From VAZQ01 sp035693615 (GTDB lineage Bacteria; Pseudomonadota; Alphaproteobacteria; Rhizobiales; Xanthobacteraceae): a stretch of 64,000 nt of DNA. Shown here piece after piece: positions 1-7,164 of the stretch (positions within the stretch are counted from its first letter, which is position 1; each line of letters opens with the position of its first letter). Location: contig DASSGH010000026.1 of the NCBI GenBank assembly GCA_035693615.1, positions 93,952 through 157,951 on the forward strand. Reading direction: 5' to 3'. The position numbers were made by a program, and so were the translations under genes. The notes beneath the pieces were generated by a model. The model was given only the letters and a program-made list of their open reading frames with translations, ran no database searches and was not told where the DNA came from.

Positions 1-459
1 CACGAGCCGCGCATTCGCGCGTTCGCGGCGATGTCGGTATGCCACGAGCCCGGATGCCACACCATCTTTCAGGAGGCCTCACCCACGTTCAAGAAGCGGT
101 TCATGTACATGTCCGGCATCACCGACGAGGCTGAGTTCGACCGCTTTCGCAAGACCATCACCTGGGAAGGACATGCCGAGAAGATCCGCGCCCCCTACCT
201 CGTCGTCGCCGGCGAATGCGAGGAGCTTAGCCCGGTCGAACACTCGGAACGGCTCGTCAAAACGGTCAAGGGACCGAAGCAGATGGTGGTCTATCAGGAG
301 TCGCGCCACTCCGTCGGCAACGTGCCGGCGGCCAATCTCGGACCGTTCCCGCAGACATTGGTGGCGGACTGGCTGGCAGAGCGGCTCGCGGGCAAGTCGT
401 TTGCCAGCGAGCATTGGTTCGTGCGCTCGAACGGGCAGATCGATAAGGCGCCGCTTTAG
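1..459 (+). CDS. Alpha/beta hydrolase, C-terminal part (cut by window edge)
   Basis: The reading frame is open from the first base, so this is the 3' end of a gene starting outside the window. About 152 residues are visible. The segment LVVAGECEELSPVEHSERL looks like the strand and loop carrying the acid residue of an alpha/beta hydrolase, and ESRHSVG near residue 101 of the visible part is a good candidate for the catalytic histidine. The nucleophile elbow must lie upstream, so the reaction cannot be named. A dienelactone-hydrolase or FrsA-like esterase is possible. No terminator is obvious after the stop codon. Confidence 0.7.
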   Translation, partial: HEPRIRAFAAMSVCHEPGCHTIFQEASPTFKKRFMYMSGITDEAEFDRFRKTITWEGHAEKIRAPYLVVAGECEELSPVEHSERLVKTVKGPKQMVVYQESRHSVGNVPAANLGPFPQTLVADWLAERLAGKSFASEHWFVRSNGQIDKAPL

Positions 460-784
460 CGCTGGAATACTTATCCGAACACGTATTTAAATCCGAGCAC
501 GTATTTAACGGGAACGAGCGGCTCGCGCTGCGTCTCGGCGACGCGGGGCATTCTCCCAGTCCAGCCGGCGACCTCGCCTCTGGCTATCCCGCTAAGGACC
601 AACGAAGGTTGGCGGCCGATGTCGCCGGCTAAAGAGCATGCTCGCTCCAAATAAACGCAGAGTACCGGAAACCGTTCCAGCACTGTTGCGCCCAAATGGC
701 GGCCGGCAGAGCGACCGGGGGCGACCACCTCTTTCCGACGTCAAGGCGCTCGTGAAGGCGTCAGCACGCCCTTCTCCGAGGGAC
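460..784. other. Intergenic stretch, no gene seen
   Basis: Both strands were read and no ORF with credible composition was found. The stretch holds a 17-bp direct repeat at its left end and leads into the EcfG-like promoter before the DedA gene. Confidence 0.5.
473..507. repeat. 17-bp tandem direct repeat
   Basis: Two copies of ATCCGAACACGTATTTA (second copy with G in place of one A) lie one base apart just after the hydrolase gene. The unit is AT-rich compared with its surroundings. Function unknown; it could be a binding-site pair or a slippage duplication. Confidence 0.6.
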
Positions 785-809
785 GGAACGCTGGAGAGAG
801 TGCGGGGTT
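785..809 (+). promoter_or_regulatory. EcfG-like promoter for the DedA gene
   Basis: GGAAC at 785-789, a 17-base spacer and GTT at 807-809 match the alphaproteobacterial general-stress sigma consensus (GGAAC, N16-17, cGTT), with G instead of C before the GTT. The start codon of the DedA gene follows 34 nt later. Confidence 0.55.
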
Positions 810-842
810 GTCCAAGACAGATCAGCGCGCCCGTAGACACCG

Positions 843-1565
843 ATGATGTCCTATTTTCAGGGGTTAGTCGAGTTTGTCGGAGCGCATCCGCAACTGTCCT
901 TCCTTGCAGTTTTCCTGCTGGCCCTGTCAGAAGCCGTTCCCGTCGTCGGAACCGTGGTGCCGGGCTCCACGCTGATCCTTGCAGTAAGTGCGCTCGCGAC
1001 GACCGCCGGTATGACGCCTTGGGCGCTGCTCATTGCCGCGGTGGCCGGAGCAATTGTCGGCGACGGCTTCTCGTTCTGGCTCGGACACAACTATCGGCGG
1101 GAGATACTCCGAGGCTGGCCGCTCAATCGTTTTCCTTGGCTGGTTGAGCACAGCTCACAATTAATCCGCAAATACGGTATCGCGAGCGTGTTCCTGGCGC
1201 GCTTCACGGCAGTTGTGCGTGCCTTCGTCCCCCTGCTGGCCGGCATACTAAAAATGTCGACCGGCCACTTCTATGCGGCGAATATCCTGTCGGCGCTTGT
1301 GTGGGCGACGATGCATGTTTTTCCCGGAGTGCTGGTGGGCCTGGCAATCGCGTTCGGGGCGCACTCGCCCGCACTTAGCCTCGCGGCTTTGGGCGTACTT
1401 GTATTGGGTTGGTTTGCGTGGACCATGATCAAACGTAAGACAGCCAGCATTGTAGATTGCCCAACCGCGCCCGAGTCCGGACACAATGTCCGGAGTGTCG
1501 CAGAAGCATCCCTTGGCAGCAGGAATAGTGTGCCAACCAGAACGGAAAAGACTGTGGCGCGTTGA
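843..1565 (+). CDS. DedA family membrane protein (VTT/SNARE-associated domain)
   Basis: A 240-residue inner-membrane protein. The order of motifs is that of DedA proteins: an acidic residue followed by VGTVVPGSTLIL near residue 35-47, a glycine-rich hydrophobic segment ending in GDGFSFWLGH, and the conserved ARFTAVVRAFVPLLAG block near residue 120-135. DedA proteins are linked to lipid (undecaprenyl phosphate/phospholipid) translocation and envelope homeostasis in other bacteria. The arginine-containing block expected for function is intact. The tail after about residue 205 is hydrophilic. The EcfG-like promoter at 785-809 suggests induction under general stress. The start codon ATGATG is ambiguous by one codon. 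Confidence 0.88.
   Translation: MMSYFQGLVEFVGAHPQLSFLAVFLLALSEAVPVVGTVVPGSTLILAVSALATTAGMTPWALLIAAVAGAIVGDGFSFWLGHNYRREILRGWPLNRFPWLVEHSSQLIRKYGIASVFLARFTAVVRAFVPLLAGILKMSTGHFYAANILSALVWATMHVFPGVLVGLAIAFGAHSPALSLAALGVLVLGWFAWTMIKRKTASIVDCPTAPESGHNVRSVAEASLGSRNSVPTRTEKTVAR
1539..1563 (+). promoter_or_regulatory. EcfG-like promoter (one -35 mismatch) for the PRC-barrel gene
   Basis: AGAAC at 1539-1543, exactly 16 bases, then CGTT at 1560-1563. Only the first base of the -35 box departs from GGAAC. The PRC-barrel start codon follows 34 nt later, the same spacing as for the other promoters of this kind in the window. It lies within the 3' end of the DedA gene. Confidence 0.45.
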
Positions 1566-1596
1566 CCTGTTGAACCCTTGCCAAGAGGAGATCTCC

Positions 1597-1979
1597 ATGA
1601 GCATGCAGTCGGGTTCGGCGGCGATGACGGGCAAACCTCTCATCGAAAGTGACAGGGTAGAGGGCACTACGGTTTACGATCCGCAGGGAAAGAATATCGG
1701 GAGTATCAAGCGGCTGATGATCGAAAAATCAGCGGGCGTGTAGCCTATTCGGTGATGTCATTCGGAGGATTCCTCGGGATGGGAACCGAGGAGCATGCGA
1801 TCCCGTGGAATAAACTGACCTATGATACGCGCTTAGGCGGTTATCGGACGGACATCACCGAGCAGCAGTTACGAGGCGCTCCGGCCTTTTCGCGCGATCA
1901 AAATTACGACTGGACGGATCGCAGTCGAGAACGCGAGCTGCACGACCACTATGGTGCCCCATACTATTGGGGACCCTAG
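1597..1979 (+). pseudogene. PRC-barrel domain protein, broken by a one-base deletion
   Basis: The first frame reads MSMQSGSAAMTGKPLIESD and then a PRC-barrel strand (VYDPQGKNIGSIKRLMIEK) before a premature TAG at 1741. The continuation, GRVAYSVMSFGGFLGMGTEE and onward, is in the next frame and runs to 1979. Adding one A to the A5 run at 1724-1728 restores an unbroken protein of about 127 residues whose join (EKISGRVAY) is what this family shows. PRC-barrel proteins of this soil-alphaproteobacterial type are small and soluble, often stress-induced, of unknown function. GAGGAG at 1585-1590 is a good ribosome site for the ATG at 1597. It may be a real pseudogene or a homopolymer sequencing error. 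Confidence 0.8.
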
Positions 1980-2066
1980 ACGGCCAAAACAGGAGCTCGC
2001 GCCGGCTTGGACGAGGCGACTCGTCCAGCCGTGCATAAGCAGGATGCTCGGCCGCCGTGCCGGGCT

Positions 2067-2945
2067 TCAAGTTGACCGTGCGGGTGCGCGTTCCGAAACC
2101 GGGGAGCCTTGCTTGCTGCCGTGCGAGTTTGCGTAGACTTTAGTGAACTCTGCCCCAAGTAAAAATATCTGAGCCGAATAGTAAACCCACAGGAGAAGGA
2201 CGATCAGCCCGCCCGCGGCTCCGAAGCTCGATGCAACCGCACTGCTTCCGATGTACCAGCTAATGAGCGATTTTCCGATGGTGAACAGGACCGCGGTGAC
2301 GATAGCGCCGATCACCACGTCGCCCCATTCGAGATTCCGGTCGGGTAAGACCTTATAGATGGCGGCGAACAGGAACGAAATGAGCGCTAGAGAAACGATG
2401 ACGTTTAGAACAGTCAGGATGATCTTTCCGAATGGAAGAACCGAATCGAGGTAATTACCGAACGCCGTCAGCACTGTGCTCACAACGAGCGACACCATAA
2501 GAAGGAATCCCAAGGCTCCGACCAAGCCTAGACTGGCAGCGCGCGCGCGAATTAGCCGCGAGACGGTGGTGCCCTCAGGTTTAGCCTTCCAAATCACATT
2601 TAACGCCGTCTGCATTTCGCCGAAGACGCCCGAGGCCGTCACGATCAAGGTGACGATCCCAATAATCGTCGCCACGACACCGGATGATTTGCTGGCGGCA
2701 CTGGCCACCGCAGTTTGCAAGACCTCAGCGGTCTGCCGGCCCATGAGGCCGCTCAACTGCTCGGTGATCGCATTCTGAGCGGCATCCTGACCGAAGGCTA
2801 GCCCCGCGATGGCAATCACAATGAGCAGAACCGGCGCGATGGAAGTCACGGTGTAGAAAGCGATCGCAGCTCCACGGCTCAGTGCTTCATCGTCGATGAA
2901 TGCGAGCACGGTGTCCTTCACCAGCTTCCAAGCGGCCGAGAACAT
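2067..2945 (-). CDS. YihY/virulence factor BrkB family membrane protein
   Basis: A 292-residue polytopic membrane protein. Characteristic family features are visible: an N-terminal amphipathic segment leading into SRGAAIAFYTVTSIAPVLLI (about 23-42), the polar loop with ALNVIWKAKPEGT, and the last membrane segment GGLIVLLLWVYYSAQIFLLGAEFTKVYA. About six membrane spans are predicted by eye. The family was once misnamed RNase BN; the real role is unknown, with envelope or transport functions suggested. The C-terminal 20 residues are basic and hydrophilic. A perfect EcfG-type promoter lies 43 nt upstream, grouping it with the neighbouring stress genes. Confidence 0.88.
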   Translation of the reverse strand: MFSAAWKLVKDTVLAFIDDEALSRGAAIAFYTVTSIAPVLLIVIAIAGLAFGQDAAQNAITEQLSGLMGRQTAEVLQTAVASAASKSSGVVATIIGIVTLIVTASGVFGEMQTALNVIWKAKPEGTTVSRLIRARAASLGLVGALGFLLMVSLVVSTVLTAFGNYLDSVLPFGKIILTVLNVIVSLALISFLFAAIYKVLPDRNLEWGDVVIGAIVTAVLFTIGKSLISWYIGSSAVASSFGAAGGLIVLLLWVYYSAQIFLLGAEFTKVYANSHGSKQGSPVSERAPARST

Positions 2946-2987
2946 ACCAACCTCAGAGGCAGAAATATTTCGATATACACTCGCCTC

Positions 2988-3012
2988 AACGGCGAGCTGC
3001 CAGGCCGGTTCC
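2988..3012 (-). promoter_or_regulatory. EcfG-type promoter for the YihY gene
   Basis: On the minus strand, GGAAC (3012-3008), exactly 16 bases, CGTT (2991-2988): a full match to the general-stress consensus. The YihY start codon lies 43 nt downstream. Confidence 0.7.
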
Positions 3013-3069
3013 CGGGATGCGTTTTATCTGCCCCATGAGCGATGCCTGATCAGGAGACCTAGCTATACA

Positions 3070-3098
3070 AAATTGGAGGCCGCCGGCAGAGGCGGCCT
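3070..3098 (-). terminator. Probable terminator downstream of the ECF sigma gene
   Basis: Perfect 7-bp GC stem (GGCCGCC/GGCGGCC, 3078-3084 with 3091-3097) with a 6-base loop. On the minus strand it is followed by TCCAATTTT, a short T-run. It lies 119 nt after the sigma factor stop codon and before the YihY promoter. Confidence 0.4.
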
Positions 3099-3215
3099 AT
3101 CCTTCTTTCTTGGGCTGAACTTGTTGTCGTTTCTCTGTTGCCGGCTGTGCCATCAAGCGGACTGAAGGAACCGCCCGCTGTTTGCCCCGTCATGCCCGCG
3201 AAAAAATACCACGTC

Positions 3216-3812
3216 CTAGGCCACTGCAACGAGGTCCGCCAACTTCCTGCGCGCGTAGAACATGCGCGTCTTCACAGTGGCCTCGGCGACCCCGACGATC
3301 TCCGCGACCTCTTTGACCGATTTGCCGTGGAAGTAGACGAGGTCGATGACCTCACCGTGCTCCGGCGAGAGGCGGGTCAACGCGTGGCGCAGCAGGCCTG
3401 CCCGGGTTTTCTTCTGCAGCACGACCTCAGGGTCGTCCGCCGTATCCGCCACGCTCGATGCGACCTTCTCATCCAATTCCGCATCCGTCCGGCGCCGGCG
3501 CGCCGAGAGCGCTTTGTATCGCGCAATCGCCAGCAGCCAGGTCGAAACCGACGAGCGGGCTTCGAACGCGGCGGCTTGGCGCCAAACGTCGAGAAACACG
3601 TCGCTCAACAGGTCTTCGGCCAAGGCTTCGTCGCCGACGAGCCGCAGCAACCAGCGATACAAGGAAACCCGATGCCGGCCAAACAGCGTGCGCATGGCGA
3701 GCTGATCGCCCCGCGCGATTCGCCTAATCAGCGTTTCATCGGAAGGAGCCTCCGGCGCCGCTGCCTGTGCAGGCAGAGCGGCCCCGCCCATACGGGCACA
3801 AGCGGTGCTCAT
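3216..3812 (-). CDS. ECF-family RNA polymerase sigma factor
   Basis: A 198-residue sigma-70 family protein of extracytoplasmic-function size. Region 2 is seen at about residues 40-105 (GDEALAEDLLSDVFLDVWRQ and STWLLAIARYKALS), and region 4 at about 140-190 (LSPEHGEVIDLVYFHGKSV, then EVAEIVGVAEATVKTRMFYA, the helix-turn-helix). There is no region 3. No anti-sigma factor, NepR or PhyR gene lies beside it, so it does not look like the EcfG locus itself, and its own target promoters cannot be read from the window. The first 25 residues are low-complexity and Ala/Pro-rich, so the true start may be slightly downstream. Confidence 0.88.
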   Translation of the reverse strand: MSTACARMGGAALPAQAAAPEAPSDETLIRRIARGDQLAMRTLFGRHRVSLYRWLLRLVGDEALAEDLLSDVFLDVWRQAAAFEARSSVSTWLLAIARYKALSARRRRTDAELDEKVASSVADTADDPEVVLQKKTRAGLLRHALTRLSPEHGEVIDLVYFHGKSVKEVAEIVGVAEATVKTRMFYARRKLADLVAVA

Positions 3813-4001
3813 GGTTAATCCCCTTTGGAGTCACGTCCCGGCCCACCAACTCGCTCAGAGCGCAAAGGTTGCAGCACCTCTAGGCCGGTGAATCGACTGT
3901 CGAAATTGACCGGTCCCGGCCGCAACAGTTAATTTGGCCTGGGAACCTTGTGAAATGCTGCTCGTGGGATTGGTTACGGCCGGCTCGGCAGCATCGCGGA
4001 A

Positions 4002-4184
4002 CTAACGCGGGTGCTTCGGTTGCTGGATCACGCTCGTCACGTACCCGCACTTGGGGCACTCATACGCCGTCAAGCCGGGTTCGCCTGCCAGCGGGGCGAT
4101 GCTCACAACTTCGTCCATGGTGGCTCGGCAGCGTGGGCATGGCGGAGCCTTGCCTCCGCGCCTACTTCTGATTTCGTCCGACAC
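4002..4184 (-). CDS. Small zinc-ribbon protein
   Basis: A 60-residue protein with two CxxC pairs (C16-P-R-C19 and C43-P-K-C46) spaced as in a zinc ribbon, the second followed by GYVTSV. It is basic at the N terminus (EIRSRRGGKAPP). No catalytic domain. Proteins like this are common as unannotated short ORFs in Bradyrhizobium relatives; the role is unknown. It is transcribed towards the sigma factor gene, 189 bp away, and may be read independently. Confidence 0.6.
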   Translation of the reverse strand: MSDEIRSRRGGKAPPCPRCRATMDEVVSIAPLAGEPGLTAYECPKCGYVTSVIQQPKHPR

Positions 4185-4480
4185 TATAAACGCCCCTTGC
4201 GTTAGGGCTGATCGATTGTGGCGTCATCTGTATCAAACGCTAGACGGCGGGGTTGGTTGCCGGATTCTGCGGTTATCGCATCGCAGAAACAAAGTTCTGC
4301 CCGCAACTGGGCCCAGCCGATCATTGCACGACTCGGACGTAGGAGCCGCTGAATCACCGCGCTTGGCGTGGTCTCACGCGGACAGCGAGATGCGGGAGGC
4401 ATGAGCGCTGCGCGGGCGCCCAATAGAGCCCGAACGCGACCGTTCATTTCCAAAAGGTTTCTCCGGCGCCGCCTCGCGTC

Positions 4481-4701
4481 TTACTGTTCCGCAACCCTGC
4501 GCTGGCTCCGTTCGCAGAGGCACCGGGATTGCGCTCACCAGCCTTGGTAAGGACGATGATCGTGTTGGCGATGGCGTGCTTGACATCGTTGGCGCAATCG
4601 CCGGTGGGTAGAGCCAAGCAAGGCATCTCCCAGGCGACGCCCATGACGCGCGACGTCTGCGAGTCAAATTTCTCGCTCTTCAGGAATGGGGTGATTGGCA
4701 T
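4481..4701 (-). pseudogene. Small conserved protein (LAKxGERDP family), broken by a one-base deletion
   Basis: The frame from 4701 reads MPITPFLKSEKFDSQTSRVM and later IIVLTKAGERNP, then leaves the family pattern. Adding one C to the CCC run (plus-strand GGG at 4525-4527) restores the ending RCLCERSQRRVAEQ and a stop at 4481, giving about 73 residues. The paralogue at 43019-43252 has the same signature (VIVELAKDGERDPEKLC), which fixes the expected frame. Function is unknown; these short alpha-helical proteins are widespread in Hyphomicrobiales. Either a young pseudogene or a homopolymer sequencing error. Confidence 0.65.
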
Positions 4702-4789
4702 TGCCGGCCCTATCGCCGGCCAACCCCTACACCACAGATTTGTGGCGTTCTACGTTCGATTGTTGAGTTGGGGGCTATTCCTACTGCCG

Positions 4790-4969
4790 CTAGCGAACTG
4801 TCGCTTGTCGAGTTCTCTGCGCGGCGGGACCTGGATTATCCGCTATCCATGCGCTGAAACCCGCGGTCGCCAAAAACAGGATCAGCGCGAGTGAGGCGAC
4901 GGTAAAGACACGATCTGACCGTTCCCACAGTCTCGTTTGGCGCTTCCGTTTATTTCGCGTTTTTGCCAT
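4790..4969 (-). CDS. 59-residue single-span membrane protein
   Basis: Begins MAKTRNKRKRQTRLWERSD, a strongly basic head, followed by one membrane segment (VFTVASLALILFLATAGFSA, residues 21-40) and a short polar tail. The positive-inside rule puts the N terminus in the cytoplasm. The gene lies 36 bp after the 27-residue peptide gene on the same strand and could share its EcfG-type promoter. No family is recognised. The clear head-span-tail organisation is the main reason for calling it. Confidence 0.5.
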   Translation of the reverse strand: MAKTRNKRKRQTRLWERSDRVFTVASLALILFLATAGFSAWIADNPGPAAQRTRQATVR

Positions 4970-5005
4970 TGGAATCCAGTGTTATTCGAATCCGATGGAT
5001 CGCGA

Positions 5006-5089
5006 CTAATGCAATCCGCCGAACAGCCAGATCAACAAGATGATCGGAAGCGGAATGCCGATCAGCCAAAACAAGAGTCCGCGGCCCAT
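5006..5089 (-). CDS. 27-residue hydrophobic peptide with stress promoter
   Basis: The peptide starts MGRGLLFWLIGIPLPIILLI and ends WLFGGLH, a single membrane-spanning segment with a central proline pair. A perfect AAGGAGG ribosome site sits at 5095-5101, and a perfect EcfG-type promoter ends 31 nt before the ATG, so this short ORF has more support than its length alone would give. Similar MGRG-type peptides are common but rarely annotated in Bradyrhizobium relatives. The role is unknown: a membrane stress peptide or a regulator of a membrane complex are both possible. Confidence 0.65.
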   Translation of the reverse strand: MGRGLLFWLIGIPLPIILLIWLFGGLH

Positions 5090-5119
5090 ATAAGCCTCCT
5101 TGGTTGCCTTCCTATGTCG

Positions 5120-5144
5120 AACGCAGGTGAGAAGCGATTGTTCC
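5120..5144 (-). promoter_or_regulatory. EcfG-type promoter for the 27-residue peptide
   Basis: On the minus strand GGAAC (5144-5140), 16 bases, CGTT (5123-5120): a full consensus match. It sits directly behind the stop codon of the flavoprotein gene and 31 nt before the peptide start. Confidence 0.7.
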
Positions 5145-5154
5145 GGCCAAGATC

Positions 5155-6036
5155 CTAGCGCGGGTTTCGGCCAAGGCTGTTATGGATGGTGGTTGTGGCG
5201 ATCGCAGCGTGACCGGTGGCAACCGCCAGCTGATGGAGATCGCTGACGATGTCTCCGGCCGCATATAGATATGCTACGCTTGTCCGCTGGTGCGCATCGA
5301 CGATCACATTGCCGGTTTCGGTGCAAGCAGCGCCGAGGCCGGTAGCCAGCTCTGAGCGTACCTGACAGCCGAGTGCCGGATACAGGACATCCAAATCGAA
5401 ACAATCGCCGCCTTGGACCGTCACCCTTACACCGTCTTTAGGGCATTCAACGCGAATGGCCTTCCCGGCGCACCCTATGCCAGCTTGATTTAGAGACACG
5501 CGCATGGCTTCACTCATCTCTTCCTTGCCGAAGAGCATGACGTGGCGGGAATAGGTTCTTAAGAACAGCGCTTTCCGCCCGGCTTCATCGGTGGAGCCCA
5601 AAACGCCGATGCGACGGTCCATCGCTTCGAAGCCATCGCAGATGGGGCAAAACCGGACCGCGCCGTCATAGACTCCCGATACTAGCCCTTCGACCTTTGG
5701 GCTTTCATCGATCAGACCGGTCGCGATCAGCACGGTCCGCGCGGCAATGTCCTTGCCGTTCCACTGCGCGCGGAAGCCGCCCTGCGGCCAGGGCTGCAGA
5801 GTGGTAACGCGGCCATGCTCCAACTTGGCGCCATACAAAAGCGCTTGCTCCCGCAGCCGCGCCAGGAGATCAGGCCCGGCGATTCCCTTGAATCCCGGGT
5901 AGTTGTGGCTGGCGGGAATGCGGGCGGCCCGACTCGCGCCGTCATCAATCAAGACCGCCGCGCGCCGGTATCGCGCCAAATAGATCGAGGCGGTCAGACC
6001 AGCAGGTCCACCGCCTATAATCAGACAGTCCAGCAT
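5155..6036 (-). CDS. Thioredoxin-reductase-like FAD/NAD(P)H-dependent oxidoreductase
   Basis: A 293-residue flavoprotein. The FAD dinucleotide-binding motif GGGPAG is at residues 8-13, the redox-active pair C130-P-I-C133 followed by DG matches thioredoxin reductase, and the C-terminal FAD-contacting motif AAGDIVSDLHQLAVATGHAA is intact. The second nucleotide-binding motif is weak (GVLGSTDEAG), so the electron donor is uncertain. The start at 6036 was chosen because the FAD motif then begins at residue 8 and a perfect EcfG-type promoter lies 31 nt upstream; an upstream extension to 6132 would run through that promoter. It likely reduces a thioredoxin- or bacilliredoxin-like partner during general stress. 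Confidence 0.85.
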   Translation of the reverse strand: MLDCLIIGGGPAGLTASIYLARYRRAAVLIDDGASRAARIPASHNYPGFKGIAGPDLLARLREQALLYGAKLEHGRVTTLQPWPQGGFRAQWNGKDIAARTVLIATGLIDESPKVEGLVSGVYDGAVRFCPICDGFEAMDRRIGVLGSTDEAGRKALFLRTYSRHVMLFGKEEMSEAMRVSLNQAGIGCAGKAIRVECPKDGVRVTVQGGDCFDLDVLYPALGCQVRSELATGLGAACTETGNVIVDAHQRTSVAYLYAAGDIVSDLHQLAVATGHAAIATTTIHNSLGRNPR

Positions 6037-6064
6037 GAGCAGGCCTAGCTTTGAACGCTTGTCC

Positions 6065-6091
6065 GGAACGCTCGGCGGCGCCTCGCGTTCC
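6065..6091. promoter_or_regulatory. Overlapping divergent EcfG-type promoters
   Basis: Plus strand: GGAAC 6065-6069, 16 bases, CGTT 6086-6089. Minus strand: GGAAC 6091-6087, 16 bases, CGTT 6070-6067. Both are full consensus matches and use nearly the same bases. The minus-strand promoter serves the flavoprotein gene (start 31 nt downstream). The plus-strand one points at the micro-protein region. Confidence 0.65.
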
Positions 6092-6278
6092 GTCGCGCTG
6101 CCGGTGGCGGCGCCTGCCGTCCTAAAACACATGGCTCTCGCACAGGTGTTGTCGTGCCTTGATTCATTGGTCGCACCGCAGGCCCAAGCATATAACGCGA
6201 TGGTCCAACCGCAGCCTAATTGTCACGGCAAATCTTCTTTTGGCATGCGCGTCGCGGCTTTTCGAACCTGTCAATGTC

Positions 6279-6303
6279 GGAACGATCTCAGCCGCGCCGA
6301 GTT
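6279..6303 (+). promoter_or_regulatory. EcfG-like promoter for the 24-residue peptide
   Basis: GGAAC 6279-6283, 17 bases, GTT 6301-6303, with A before the GTT. The ATG of the 24-codon ORF follows 35 nt later. Confidence 0.45.
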
Positions 6304-6337
6304 GGCTTGCAGAATGTTTGTATTTTTCTCGAACGCA

Positions 6338-6412
6338 ATGGGGATTGGGGGATCTATCCTTGTTTCGATCGTGCTGACTCTCTTGCTCCTGTACGCATGC
6401 TCCGGGCCGTAA
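6338..6412 (+). CDS. 24-residue hydrophobic peptide (tentative)
   Basis: Starts MGIGGSILVSIVLTLLLLYA and ends CSGP, a single hydrophobic span preceded by a glycine-rich MGxGG start, as in other micro-proteins of this group. The ribosome site is weak, so the call rests mainly on the hydrophobic pattern and the EcfG-like promoter 35 nt upstream. It may be an accident of sequence. Confidence 0.35.
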   Translation: MGIGGSILVSIVLTLLLLYACSGP

Positions 6413-6751
6413 GCTGCCGTCTCCACTCAGTGACGTATGGCCGACTTTCTACCGGAAAGATTCCCTGGCAAGCGGCGAATGGCAGACATCCGTTTTCGAC
6501 TCTCGCCGCAGACGACGAAAGATCCCAGCTGATGCTGAGCATCGGCCGTCTGCGCGCGAAAGCGCCGGTTGCGACCGGCTATGTCTCCCCGCAGACATAG
6601 CGGTTCGTCAGACGATCAAATCACACACTTCCGATGTGCGATTCCAGTTCCGGCGATAATTAACTCGCCGCGCCAAGGCGCGTGCTCGGCTTATAGGTCG
6701 GTACCCGTACTGCTGATTGTTAGACTAGGTGAGTACAAAATTTTGTTCCAT
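6413..6751. other. Intergenic stretch, no gene supported
   Basis: Short ORFs on both strands (up to about 60 codons) have no ribosome site and no recognisable pattern. The right end runs into the promoter of the PepSY gene. Confidence 0.45.
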
Positions 6752-6776
6752 GGAACAGACCTTGCTTGGCCGCGTT
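6752..6776 (+). promoter_or_regulatory. EcfG-type promoter for the PepSY/stress-protein operon
   Basis: GGAAC 6752-6756, 16 bases, CGTT 6773-6776: a full consensus match, 30 nt before the ATG at 6806. The -35 box is the right half of a 14-bp perfect palindrome TGTTCCATGGAACA at 6744-6757. Confidence 0.7.
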
Positions 6777-6805
6777 AACATACACCTCCCACAAAAGGAA
6801 CAATT

Positions 6806-7126
6806 ATGCGCAAGCTTCTCATTACGGCGGCGATTGTTGCCGTCGCGATTCCTGCGATGGCTCAGCAACCGAGCCCGCCCGCGAACCGCGATGCAAATAC
6901 ACCTGCTGTGAACACTCCGAACAGTCCGCCCAACCCGGGCGCGCCTGTCGCCGGGGCCAATAGCTTCACTGAAGGACAAGCAAAATCACGGATCGAAGCA
7001 CGCGGCTTCAGCAACGTTGCCGGCCTCAAGAAGGACAGCGATGGCGTCTGGCGCGGCACGGCCAGCCAGGGCGGCAAGTCCGTCAAAGTGAGCGTGGACT
7101 TTCAAGGCAACGTCGTAAGCCAATAA
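6806..7126 (+). CDS. Secreted PepSY-like domain protein
   Basis: A 106-residue protein with a signal peptide (MRKLLITAAIVAVAIPAMA, cleavage after residue 19), a Pro/Asn-rich linker (about 21-50) and a C-terminal PepSY-like fold: SFTEGQAKSRIEARGFSNV, then GVWRGTASQGGKSVKVSVDF and GNVV. Proteins of this kind act in the periplasm; the family is linked to protease inhibition or ligand binding, but this member is uncharacterised. It is the first gene of a probable two-gene operon, 38 bp ahead of the general stress protein, under the EcfG-type promoter at 6752-6776. AAAGGA about 10 nt before the ATG is the ribosome site. Confidence 0.8.
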   Translation: MRKLLITAAIVAVAIPAMAQQPSPPANRDANTPAVNTPNSPPNPGAPVAGANSFTEGQAKSRIEARGFSNVAGLKKDSDGVWRGTASQGGKSVKVSVDFQGNVVSQ

Positions 7127-7164
7127 GCCCTCATCACCCATACAAACTCACAGGAATTTAAAGA

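Noticed and set aside
4374..4667. 97-codon minus-strand ORF over the broken small gene
   Set aside because: Only its frame after the frameshift overlaps; composition is Ser/Arg/Pro-rich and no family pattern; the repaired frame explains the DNA better.
6744..6757. 14-bp palindrome TGTTCCATGGAACA as a LexA-type site
   Set aside because: Alphaproteobacterial LexA uses direct GTTC-N7-GTTC; the right half is better explained as the -35 box of an EcfG-type promoter.
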